DNA of 64,000 nt from Undaria pinnatifida (Eukaryota > Sar > Phaeophyceae > Laminariales > Alariaceae): assembly GCA_012845835.1 (NCBI GenBank), contig JABAKD010000017.1, positions 5,964,651 to 6,028,650 of the forward strand, in the 5' to 3' direction. Each line of letters starts with the position of its first letter. Within the stretch, counting starts at the first letter, position 1. This document shows, piece after piece, positions 21,645 to 31,639 of this stretch. Below the pieces are notes generated by a model. The model made no database searches and was not told the origin of the DNA. It worked only from the letters and a program-made list of their open reading frames with translations. The translations under genes and the position numbers were made by a program.

Positions 21645-22285
21645 ACCACAACAATTTTCATGACCGTGGCATATTAGCACCCACTAATGACAGCATGGAC
21701 GAAATCAACGAACTCGCTCTAAGCATGTTGCCAGGAGAAGCACAGCACGAGCAGAGTTCAGACCGACTCGTGACCGATGACACAGAAAACATGCCGGAGG
21801 TCGTGTCCGTAGAATACCTAAACACGGCTACTGTACCGGGCACACCTCCACATCATTTGCAACTAGAAATCGGAGCTTTGGTAATGTTCATCAGGAATAT
21901 TTTTTTTTATGGTCGCTTAGTTAACGGTAAAAAAGGAGTCGTACGAGGTCTCTCTGCTACCGTCGTTGATGTGGAAGTTATCGCAGAAGGGTTTCCAATT
22001 GTAAAAATACCCAGAATTTGCTTCGAAGTTCAGATTGGCGCCAAAGGAACTACTTTCCATCGTCATCAATTCCCCCTCCGTTTATGCTACGCCATGACAA
22101 TAAACTTATCGCAAGGACACACACTTAAGAAAGTCGGCCTCGATCTCAGAGATGATGTCGTCACACATGGACAATTGTACGTCGCTCTCAGCCGCACCAC
22201 CTCGCGAGACAACAGCCTCTGTCTCGTCAAAGAACACAGGCTCATAGACAACTTCCCCTACGTTGCCAACGTCGTCTTTCGATAG
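21592..22285 (+). pseudogene. Helitron PIF1 helicase C-terminus, frameshifted
   Basis: Continuation of the helicase in a new phase (from TNFEDLIQAVYPDLSQ). It has the ILAPTND segment, the ALVMFIRN...GLVNGKKG-like segment and the motif V/VI region INLSQGHTLKKVGLDL ... HGQLYVALSR. Ends at TAG 22,283-22,285 inside an 18-bp inverted repeat. Confidence 0.85.
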
Positions 22286-22330
22286 TTCATTTTGGCTGCA
22301 ACTGGAAGAGCGCGTTGGCAACGTAGGGGA
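22254..22330. repeat. Perfect 18-bp inverted repeat across the helicase stop
   Basis: TCCCCTACGTTGCCAACG at 22,254-22,271 and its exact complement at 22,313-22,330 enclose a 41-nt loop holding the stop codon. It could fold in RNA as a 3' stem-loop or be a small inverted duplication. Position between the helicase and OTU frames suggests a transcript or element boundary. Confidence 0.7.
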
Positions 22331-22332
22331 CC

Positions 22333-22446
22333 TTGCATTTGAGTGTTAATCCTTCCGCGCGTAATAATAATGCAAAAATAAATGAAAACGACAGCGAGAG
22401 CAGCAGCGACAACGACAGCGAAATAAGCAGCGATGACGACAACAGC

Positions 22447-22480
<34 letters not shown>

Positions 22481-22977
22481 CAGACAACAACACCGACAAC
22501 AACAACTGGTTCGTTGTTAATGAGGTAGGAGATGGTGCCTGCTTGCTTCGTTGCATGGCTCGCAAAGTGCATGGAGACCCTGACAAACACTTCGTTACCC
22601 GACAGCAAATACTACAACACATCCGTGATCACCTGCATGATCCAATACCCTTATTCGGTATGTCATTCGATCATGTTATTTCAGGCGGAATTCAAAGTGA
22701 ATCTGTCGCTGCCCGTGGACAGCCCGACACACTCTTTGATTCGGTGGGTCACTACCTCAACCTCATGTGCAACGCATATGCCTACGGCACACATGTTGAA
22801 ATTATCGCCGCCACCCATTTGTTCAACATCGACATCAGCGTAACATATTTATGCAGGTACATCCTATCCAAGCTCGCCCCCCCTAACCAAATTCGTGCAA
22901 TGCCCTGTACGATCCCGTCGCGCAGCACTGCAGCACACTCCCCAGTACTGCGGTCGAATGCCAAATTGGTGCAATAA
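22333..22977 (+). CDS. OTU-type cysteine protease ORF with poly-Asn linker, truncated
   Basis: A 214-codon frame. Residues about 10-60 are a Ser/Asp/Asn-rich linker encoded by (AAC)n. The OTU core then begins at DGAC, with Asp67 and Cys70 as predicted catalytic residues, followed by LLRCMA, a helix around RQQILQHIRDHL and YGTHVEIIAATHLFNIDIS near 155. The late catalytic His (usually near a HY motif) is missing: homology ends at a CAG/GTACAT sequence that resembles a splice donor near 22,857. OTU domains accompany some Helitrons, and the ORF starts 47 bp after the helicase stop, so it is read as element cargo. Probably non-functional unless spliced onward. Confidence 0.7.
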
Positions 22978-22985
22978 TATCGTGT

Positions 22986-24560
22986 ACGATCCCGTGGTGC
23001 AATATTGCAGTATCTACGGTACCTACGGTTTAATGCCAATCTTAAATGACTCCGAACAACTGTTGTTGTACTACTGTACCAAATATCATTTTACGCAGCA
23101 GGCAGTGTTGTTGATGAACTCGCGCCACTCCCATGCCCACATCCCGGAGGGGAACCTTGTATTCGGTAAGATTATATTCCGGAAAGAAGAACAAGAGGTC
23201 ATCCGGCTTCGATGGCCCGTTGATTGGTTTACTTGTTTGAACGAAACAGTGCTAATGTGTGGGGGTTCAGAGAATCTTGGCGCCAAGAGTAAATAATATG
23301 TCAAACATCCGTGTTACCGATTTGGCGTGAGTCAGAGCCGTTTCCGCTCAATTCTACCGTAACGAATTGACTCCTTGGTCACAAGGCAGGGAGCAAATAC
23401 ACTTGAGTTGTGCATATCATTGGTGGAGCTCGCTCAAATCCTTTCGACTCGTGCATTTAAGGGCAAATAGGCGAATCGTTTGCTTTTCGACCCTTCTGTT
23501 TCCGGTGTTTTTGCCAATGGTATTTCTACGCGCCCATGCAGTACCAGCATGTAGCTGTCGGGGACTGTAGGTGTGTGCTGTCTTCACATTGCATCGGTTA
23601 TTTCAACCCAACGTCATCAGATGCGAGCGGGAAAACAACAAATTGGTGTTGCTTACGTGCATTGTTTGGAATGTGGATTGCGTTGTTTCTCTGATTGGAA
23701 AAATAAATTGTGGAACGCATCAATTCTCCTCCGGTGTTGCTGTGATACCAAGACCGAGCACGACTTTTCATGGGATAAACCGTAGCAACACACGATGCGA
23801 AAGTTCACAGTTCCCCCCACATTCTACCTGACTGCAATCACCTTAATTCGTTCTCAGCCGTACACCTTGCTCGCTCTACAAATGACCATTCTCGCACATA
23901 CGTTTGGTCCTGCACACATTTCTTCGTGTGATACGTCGAAGAAGTGAGTTATAACGACAATGGATATATGGGTATATACATACTGTGTTGTAGTCGCGTC
24001 GATGATCGATTCTGCTTGAAAATCCGATGCAGCCAACGTATCGTTAACGGCAACTATTATTGGTACGGCATTACTAGCTCAAACGCCCCGCCTACTATCA
24101 AAATCCGCCAGATTAATAAACACCTCACGCACTGGATATCACCTCATTATCTTTCTAGAGCCACACATGCCGCTGCTTTCATTCCCCCTCCCCCCGCCCC
24201 GAACGCCCCCTCCTTCCCCACCACCCGCACCATCGCCTAGACCTAGCACCACACGTATAACAAACCCCTCACCTAAAACCCTCCCCTCCCCCCCCCCCGC
24301 CCCCACCCCCCACCTCCCCACCCCCCCCACCCCATCCCACCCCCACCCCCTCGAACACTCCGCCCTCTCTCTACTCACTGATTGTACGACTTACACCAGG
24401 ATATACATGATAAACTGATGCATTCTTTCCAAAACCGTCACATTTATCCCCTCAAAATAATGTATAGTTTCCACGCACAGATTGAGCTGCCGCACCCGCC
24501 CCACCCCCGCCCCAACCCCCCCCTCCCCTATAATAAACTGGTGCATTTTTTTTTTATTCC
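22986..24560. other. Intergenic after Helitron; C-rich tract
   Basis: A Cys-rich frame at 23,573-23,785 (MCCLHIASVISTQRHQMRAG) is unassigned and could be a residue of the Helitron ORF. Positions 24,180-24,370 are almost pure C with A/T interruptions. The Helitron 3' end should lie somewhere here but no CTRR-with-hairpin end is evident. Confidence 0.35.
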
Positions 24561-25022
24561 CAAAACCGTCAGACTTATCCCCTGAAAGGATTTATAGCTT
24601 CCACGCACAAATTGCCCGCCCGTCCCCCCCCCCCCCCCCAGTCACCCCCCCTTCCCCCCCCCTTTAACCCCGCTCGCTTTTGATCAAAACCAGGCCCCCA
24701 CGTCCTTCAAAACTCCGCCCCCCCCTCACCGGTTATTCGACTTACAGGATTCACTTGATAAACGGATACATTTCCCTCCACAGCTGTCAGATTTTGTCCC
24801 TCTCAGAAACGGGTTTTATAGTTTCCGCACACAGACTGCCTAACATCACCCTGTTGACCCTGATAGCTACACTGTAGTTGTAAGAGGAGTCGCCGACCTA
24901 TATCCTTAATGAGGACACACAACTCGTAATGCGCGCGATCGGAGTATCACACACAGCTTGCAAAGATGAGTTTCGACATAATCTTCGATCTCACAGCTGG
25001 AGTGTATTTTCATTTTTTATCA
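24375..25022 (-). repeat. Dispersed family R1, copy C with extra sub-units
   Basis: Inverted copy of the 8,707 and 12,487 repeats (GATAACAATTTT-free version; ends ATTTTCATTTTTTAT on this strand). Three diverged sub-units of TTTATCCCCT / TATAGTTTCCACGCACA type occur at about 24,420-24,500, 24,530-24,620 and 24,770-24,840, separated by poly-C, indicating satellite-like growth of the family. Confidence 0.7.
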
Positions 25023-25714
25023 TAGTAACAGTTTCACGGGTTGGTTGAGACCGCATTACCTGACTCCTTGTACCCATGCACAAAGCGCCGTAAAAACAAA
25101 GAAGAAACGTGCCACACTCGAGCCTGTTTTTACGGGTTTATGGTATGTTCCATCCCAGCAGCCGATCTCGCCTCGAGTTAGCAAAAAGGCAACTCTATCG
25201 CACAAACATCCTTAAAGGGCTGAATTGGGCACCAGCTTTCGTTGAGTGGTTCAAAGGAATAACCATCAAGTTCATGGGCTCTTGATATGCCGTCGTTGGT
25301 TGTATGTCGTGTCGTATCTAAGTTCGGACCTCATATGTTTGGTGCCAATACTGATACATGTGTGATAGATGATATATTGGCTCTCTGTCCTGCCTGCCCG
25401 AGCGCAGACAACCACAAATATCCACTGAATTGCTGGCCCGTTTCGGCTATACGATGGCTTTCGATATAGCTTTTCACCTGGACAACACACTCTCACGATT
25501 GTTTCCCCCCAACGAGGTGCGTGCGGCAAATCAGCAGCATTGGTGCATTTTCGCTGAAATACTCCACCGGTATAACATAACCCAACTGACATACACCCGC
25601 CTATGACCGCGGCCAGTGATGTGCTGATGCGATCCTCCTGCTCGGACGCGTGATACGCTAGAGGAAGCATGTCCTTGGCCAAACTATTTCGGACGGGCGG
25701 GGCTCTTCAATTGA
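25023..25714. other. No recognisable gene
   Basis: Unique-looking sequence with short frames only (longest on the minus strand at 25,272-25,682). No motif seen. Confidence 0.3.
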
Positions 25715-25936
25715 AAAGCTTCCCTATGGCGTTGAAACCCCATTGGTATTGTGCGCTACACAGTGCAGAACTGTCGGTTACATGACTTAAACCATGGGGT
25801 TTTGCATCGGGTGGCACGCCAACGTAAAGCTTCCCTATGGCGTTGAAACCCCATTGGTATTGTGCGCTACACAGTGCAGAACTGTCGGTTACATGACTTA
25901 AACCATGGGATTTTGCATCGGGTGGCACGCCAACGT
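25715..25936. repeat. 111-bp tandem duplication, nearly identical
   Basis: TTCCCTATGGCGTTGAAACC at 25,720 recurs at 25,831 and the full 111-bp unit is repeated with one or two differences (CCATGGGGTT versus CCATGGGATT). Very recent tandem duplication. Confidence 0.9.
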
Positions 25937-26234
25937 TTTGTCCAACGTTAAACAGCCCGGTGAGGATGGAGTTCTGCGCGTCAGGCACCTCAGAAACATA
26001 AGGTGTGCCTTGCGCGTCCCGGTCGATATATGGGATATTTTTATCAAACATGCGATCGTGCTTATATTACCTAATTTTCTGTTTTCGAAACCCGAGAAGA
26101 CCATTTTTTAGTGTTGGTTCACGAGCGGCAAGTCAGGTGTTCTCAGCTGCCGTTTGTACCCCCCCTGTTTTGCCCTCATGCCCGGCCGGTTCGGATCTGC
26201 CCCAGTCATTTTCCAAGTCAAGGTATGGACGATA

Positions 26235-27746
26235 ATGAAGCGTTGCTCACATGCCTCCTGCGCCAAGAGGCCGTGCTTCAACCTTGAGAGTAGTACCACT
26301 GCACTGCACTGCAAGCAGCACGCCGGAGAGGGCATGGTGAACGTTTCTCTCAGGCGTTGCACGCGTGGCTCTTGCCTCAAGTATTCCAGGTACAACTTTG
26401 TGGGCGGCAAGACCGCGATCTACTGAAGGAAGCACGCTGATAATGATGTGGTCGACATCTGTAGGAGGCGTCGCAAGCATGACTCCTGCACGAAGGTGCC
26501 GGCCTTTAACGTAGAAGGCAGCAAGTTCACGGTTTACTGCAAGGCGCACGCTGAGGACGGTATGGTGAACGTCAACAACCCGCGTTGCGCACTGGAATCC
26601 CGCACGACCTGGCCGAGCTTCGGCTTTAGCGGTCAGGGCAGAAAATCGGCGAAGTACTGCAGTCGGCATGCCGAGGACAGCATGGTAGATGTCGTTAGCA
26701 AGCGTTGCTCGCATGAACCGTGCACAAGGCAAGCGAGTTTCAACGCCGATGGCAACACAGTGGCGACGTACTGCAAGGAACATGCTGACAGCGGCATGGT
26801 AAACGTCAGCCATAAGCATTGCTCGCATGATTCCAGCACGACGAAAAGGTATTTTAATGTCATCAGCAGCGTGTGTGCGGCCTACTGCAAAGGCCACGCT
26901 GATGACGGCGTGGTAAACGTCCGCAACGGGTACTGCGCGTATGACTCCTGCACGACGTCTCCAAGATTCAACGTTGGGAAGAGCAAGACGGCGGTTTACT
27001 GCAAGAAACATGCTGGCGACGCCATGGTAATCGTTTACAGCAGGCGCTTCTCACATGACTCCTGCGCTAGGGCACCAGCTTTCAACGTGGAGGGCAACAA
27101 GACACCGATGTACTGCCAACAGCATGCCGGCGACGGCGTGGTAGACGTCCGCGGCGGCCGTTGCTCGCATTGCTGCCTGCACAAAATTTGCGAGTTTTAA
27201 TTTTTGAGGGCTGCACGAATGTGATGTACTGCAAATACGATGCCGAAAAGGGCACGATAAACGTCCGTTCTAGGCGTTGCGCACAAACCTCCTGCACGAG
27301 GCGAGCGCACTTTGGTGTCAAGGGCGGTAGAAACGCGGAATACCACGAACTTCGTGCTCCGAACGGCATGGTGTGTGTTATCGTCAATCGTTGCTCGCAT
27401 TACTCCTGCGACACACAGGCTCGGTGGGGGTATACTGGCCGATGGTGCAGCCACGGTGTGCGCCAAACATGAGTCGAAATTCTCCGGTAGACCGGTGGTC
27501 TCCTTGCAGGCAAAGTGCAAGGTGGCCGGCTGTAATAGAACGTCGAAGTGGGGACTAGACAGGGAGCAGCCTACCCACTACCCTGAGTACGGCCCTTCCA
27601 AGGAAGGACTTGTCTACACTGTTGGAGCGGATCGAAGCAAAACTCCCTTTCGCATCACGTCGGACCGCGCTGTATCAAGTCCCTCGGTCCGCGTTAAAAC
27701 TGAGATATTTTGTTTTGGAGTATGGATGGATCGAAACAGAGTATAG
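26235..27746 (+). pseudogene. EsV-1-7 repeat protein, pseudogene
   Basis: About 12 EsV-1-7 units, paralogous to the gene at 30,258 and sharing its C-terminal extension (LADGA-TVCA-H, TSKWG, VRVKT). Disabling changes: TGA at 26,424-26,426 where a metal-ligand Cys is expected, a frameshift near 27,195 and another near 27,430. Several units also lost ligand residues (first Cys to Arg in unit 3, Cys to Arg in 4, Cys to Ser in 6, Cys to Phe in 8, Cys to His in 10), consistent with relaxed selection. The first ATG (26,235) sits in the same GACGATAATG context as in the intact gene, and homology extends about 100 bp upstream. Confidence 0.88.
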
Positions 27747-30257
27747 CAAAAGAGCGACGGTTTTCCAACGAGATACGGCGGTTCCTCGGTTGAGAACCGC
27801 CGTCGGTCAGAAACGCTTGGTGGCAATATGCTACCCGTATCGTACCAAGCGCACAACGCCACACTCCTCTTTTCGAAACCTCCAAAGGGCGGCCGGCGGT
27901 TTCCAACACGTTCCACTTTGCACGACGTCGTGACGCCTTCCCACCTCCAGTACATTGATTAGTCGGGGGGCACAATGTGGTTCGATTGCCGGGACACAGC
28001 AAATATTCTATGGTACCAGATTATCAGGTTTGTTTGCGTTTGTTGTCCGTTGAAGGGCGTGCCTTATATGGAAGGTTTTCAGCTGTATGCACCAAACGTT
28101 TGCGTACGTTTGCGAGTCCCGCTGTTCGCTGTTACGTTTATCATGTGTTCTTGCATGTGAGGTAGGCAATGAGACAAACTTATACGGCTGCGGTAGGATG
28201 CGGAATTTCGTTTTTGGCGGAATTTTTTGTGCCGTTTCGTGGGGGTTCTGTAACAACCTGGATAAAAAATACGATATGGATGTCACTCTTGGGGGGGGGG
28301 GAGGGGAAGTCGTGGCTGGCGGGGCTCCTCGAGTCAGGAACCACGTGCTCAACATCGATCTAGTGAATGTTGTGCTCATGAATACCATTTGTTAGTTATA
28401 CGTTTAGGCCATAGGATTCTTCTTCGGGTTGCACTTTCGTCTATCTCAAAGACTGTTCTGGTTGTGATTTACTTCGTCCTGCTGACTATCTCCCGCCCGT
28501 TTAAAGCCGAGGGACGATCTGGGAGATCTGGCAGCTTGACTTGCGTCTCGGGGCGGCCGTGTTTTCCTTCAGGCTTTCTCTTTGTCGCCAATATCTGTCC
28601 GACGGACGCTCCCCCCAGCTCAGAGCCGGAGGGCAACCTGCGAAATATCGCCGTTTTTATCGGTCCACGGGACCGTGTTTGGTCTCCAGCACCTGTCGTC
28701 GGCCTCCCCCCTGTTTTCTTCCATCCCCCAAGAACCGGGGGTGACCCAGGTAACCTAGCCACGCATATTATTATGGCACAGATCTATGTACGATTCGTGT
28801 TCTAGCGTTTCGACGGTACAGCTTCGCCCCTGCCCCCCCCCCTGCCCCCCCCCTCAACGCTGAGGAAGTGGCGTTATAGTGGTTGTGCTGCTCTTCGTCG
28901 GAGCATGAAGAGACCCCCCCCCCCTGTGCTAGTATTGGGGCGTTGGATCTCGGCGCTTGGACTTTCTCTGGTCCCTTGTGAAACCGGTATTTTCCCTCTT
29001 CCTTTGCTTTTGTAGTGCTTTTCGGTGAAGAGGTGGGAGGTGGCTATTGAGCAGCCGCATCTTCGACATATGAATGTTCTAGCTCGTTCAAGCCTCCGCT
29101 TCTACGAACCTCACTTTTTATTCTCAGGTTGCGGATATTCGGGGGGGGCTAATGTTGTGGTGTTTCCCTGTAGAAAGGGTAAAGCTTGGGAATACGTTTG
29201 GTGACCGGATAGCGTATGACTTGCATGGCTCGTTTCAGGCATAGTGAGCATAACTGAATCCACAAACGATATGCTTGCAATCCAAGATGTTCCTGATAAA
29301 GTGTCACACGGTCCTCAGTTTTTGCGCCAAAGTGAGTGGTATACGTCACACGATCGACAGCTGCAACAGACGTCCCTTTCGTTCTTCGCGTGCGCTTTGC
29401 AAACGCAGCTAGAAGCGTGCTAAAATAAGCAACGGGTGTGTTCTGTCCAAAACGCTTCTGGCTGACAGGACTGCTCAATTTCAGAATCTCCCGGAAACAC
29501 CGTTGGAATATCACATGTGTTTATCAATACTGACGTGTGCTACGATACATGTATTAAGGTATACCATGTTTTGGCGATTTTTCTTCTGTGTGATGGGCCT
29601 TCTTAACCCAAATTCGTCGGAATAAGGCCGTTCTTCTTGCGCAATAGCTTTTTGTTTGTATACCCAGGCCGTGGGTTTGTTAATCGGTTCGCATTTTCGG
29701 TTTACTCAAAGTGAATGTTGGGGGGGGGGGGGGGGTCAAGGGCGGGATACAAAGGTCCTCAAGCGAGGAACCTCAGAGAATTCTTGGCGCGTATCTACCG
29801 TAGCACGTGTCTACCAATATTTCTAATTGCTGAGGTAAGTACCTGGCCATGGGATCGTTCGTCGTGTTAGACGTTCGTTTTCTTCCGAAAGTAGGTGTTT
29901 GGGTGAAATGTAAAAATTGTTTCAAGTGAGGGGCCCCAGTAACGATGTGTGCACCAACCGCTAACCGCAGCGAGCACCGCATGGCCCTGTTTTTTATATC
30001 GCGAAACACTTGGTATTTGCCCTACTTTGAGATAGACGATGCTTTGTCAGCGACAAGCGCTAATACTCATATTGAGTACCTGGTAATATTTTTGTTTCCG
30101 AAGACGGGCTACGTCGATTGTTTCTGTTGACCCAACCAACGGTGCGTCAGGTGTGCTCAACTCCCAAGTAACCCCAAACTTCCCTTGCTCTCGCCCCCCA
30201 CCCCCGACCTCTTCGAATATGCCCCCGCGACTTTTCTGTGGCAGTTCATAGACGATA
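27747..30257. other. Intergenic between EsV-1-7 paralogues
   Basis: No coding region recognised. It holds several poly-C/poly-G runs (28,290, 28,830-28,925, 29,722) and short frames only. The 120-150 bp before the intact gene (GTCAGGTGTGCTCAACTCCC, GTTTCCGAAGACGGG) resemble the sequence before the pseudogene, so the duplication included promoter-proximal DNA. Confidence 0.4.
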
Positions 30258-31637
30258 ATGACACGTTGCTCACATCACTCCTGCGCGACGCGGGCGGGCT
30301 TCAACGTCAAGGGTATCACCAAGGCAGCGTACTGCAGATTGCACGCTCATGACGGTATGGTGGCTGTCATCGGAAGGCGTTGCAAGCATGACTCTTGCTT
30401 CAAGATCCCAACGTACAATTTCGATGGCCTCAGGAGTGCGGTATTCTGCAGCAAGCACGCCGATGACGGCATGGTAAACGTCAACCACAAGCGTTGCAAG
30501 CATGACTCTTGCAAGAAGATACCGGTCTTTAACGTGGATGGCAGCAAGACGGCGATATACTGCAAGGCGCACGCCAAGGACGGCATGGTAAACATCCGTG
30601 TAAATAAAATCCGTGTCAAGCGTTGCGCTCATGGATCCTGTTCGACCTGGCCGGCCTTTAATTTTGACCTCAATGGCACCAAAACGGCAAAATTCTGTAG
30701 GCAGCATGCCAAGGACGGCATGGTAGACGTCCTTAGCAAGCGTTGCTTGCATGGACCCTGCACAAGGCGACCGAGTTTTAATACCGAGGGCAACACGAAG
30801 CCTGGATACTGCATGGAACATGCTGAGGAGGGCATGGTAAACGTGAGCTGCAAGCGTTGCAAACGTGACTCCTGCACGAAGCGAGCCTTCTTCAATATAT
30901 TTGGAGGCGAGACAGCGGTGTACTGCAAAGACCACGCTGACGAAGGCATGGTGAACATCCGTCGCAAACGCTGCACACATGAATCCTGCACTATGGCTGC
31001 AAGGTTCCGCGCCAAGGGCAGCAAAACGTCGACGTACTGCAGGAAACATGCGGACGAATGCATGATAGAAATCCACGGGCGCCTTTGCTCACATGCCACC
31101 TGCTCGGCATTTTTGACCATTAACGTCGAGGGCAACAAGAAGATGACGTACTGCAAGACGCATGCTGCGCTTGGCATGGTAGACGTTCTCAGCAAGCGTT
31201 GCGCTCACGACTCCTGCACGAATCGACCGAGGTTCAATGCCGAAGGTAGTGATGATGTGATGTACTGCAAGCTGCATGCGCTGGGCGGCATGGTAGACGT
31301 TCTCACTAAGCGTTGCGCACATGACTACTGCCGCAAGCACTCGCTGTGGGGATTTCTGGCCGATGGCGCTCCCACGGTATGTGCCAGCCACAAGACCGAT
31401 CTAACAGGCGTGCCGGTTATCAGCTTCGGCGCAAGGTGCAACGTGGCCGGCTGTAGAAAAACATCAAAGTGGGGACCGGACGGGAAGCAGCCTACCCACT
31501 GCCTCGAGCACGGCCCGTTGCAGGACGGACTCATCCGCACTATAGAAGCGCGTCCCGGAAACAAACATATACGCAGCCGGTCGCACCGTGCGGCACCAAG
31601 TCCCCCAGTTCGCGTTAAAACTGATATATCGTTTTGA
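30258..31637 (+). CDS. EsV-1-7 domain protein, intact, single exon
   Basis: A 459-residue protein made almost entirely of 11 EsV-1-7 units with a 38-residue period, each C-x4-C-x16-C-x2-H followed by about 12 residues, typically GMVNV or GMVDV. Unit 1 starts at Cys4 (RCSHHSC ... YCRLHAHDGMV). Units 10 and 11 are variants (CAHDYC ... VCASH and CNVAGC ... HCLEHG). The C-terminal 40 residues are basic and Ser/Pro-rich (RSRSHRAAPSPPVRVKT). Family knowledge: the motif is named after a gene of the brown-algal virus EsV-1, is expanded in brown algae, includes the Ectocarpus developmental gene IMMEDIATE UPRIGHT, and is thought to bind metal. There is no signal peptide or membrane segment. No frame defects; the start is the first ATG just before unit 1. 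Exact role unknown. Confidence 0.93.
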   Translation: MTRCSHHSCATRAGFNVKGITKAAYCRLHAHDGMVAVIGRRCKHDSCFKIPTYNFDGLRSAVFCSKHADDGMVNVNHKRCKHDSCKKIPVFNVDGSKTAIYCKAHAKDGMVNIRVNKIRVKRCAHGSCSTWPAFNFDLNGTKTAKFCRQHAKDGMVDVLSKRCLHGPCTRRPSFNTEGNTKPGYCMEHAEEGMVNVSCKRCKRDSCTKRAFFNIFGGETAVYCKDHADEGMVNIRRKRCTHESCTMAARFRAKGSKTSTYCRKHADECMIEIHGRLCSHATCSAFLTINVEGNKKMTYCKTHAALGMVDVLSKRCAHDSCTNRPRFNAEGSDDVMYCKLHALGGMVDVLTKRCAHDYCRKHSLWGFLADGAPTVCASHKTDLTGVPVISFGARCNVAGCRKTSKWGPDGKQPTHCLEHGPLQDGLIRTIEARPGNKHIRSRSHRAAPSPPVRVKTDISF

Positions 31638-31639
31638 AA

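Larger units (their letters stand above)
17730..22285 (+). mobile_element. Decayed Helitron: Rep/helicase coding region
   Basis: Rolling-circle transposon of the Helitron superfamily. Segments in order: a basic N-terminal region from about 17,730; a Cys-rich N-terminal domain (18,048-18,640; KCKFCNALKWKEE, CCSKGKYV, YNGTFAMTALGA, MYIYDHE); a Helitron-like N domain (18,632-19,258; GEPGWSPG, DAMAVVTRMGKPHYLMVTFT); the HUH Rep domain; and a PIF1-type helicase ending at 22,285 with CYAMTINLSQGHT and HGQLYVALSRT. The phase changes near 18,640, 19,258, 19,346 and 21,590, and stops lie near 18,813 and 18,872, so this copy cannot encode a transposase. Termini (5' TC, 3' hairpin plus CTRR) were not located. 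Confidence 0.9.

Noticed and set aside
26424-26426. Selenocysteine (TGA at a Cys position) in the EsV-1-7 frame
   Set aside because: The same copy has two frameshifts and loses other Cys ligands to Arg, Ser, Phe and His, which fits decay rather than recoding.
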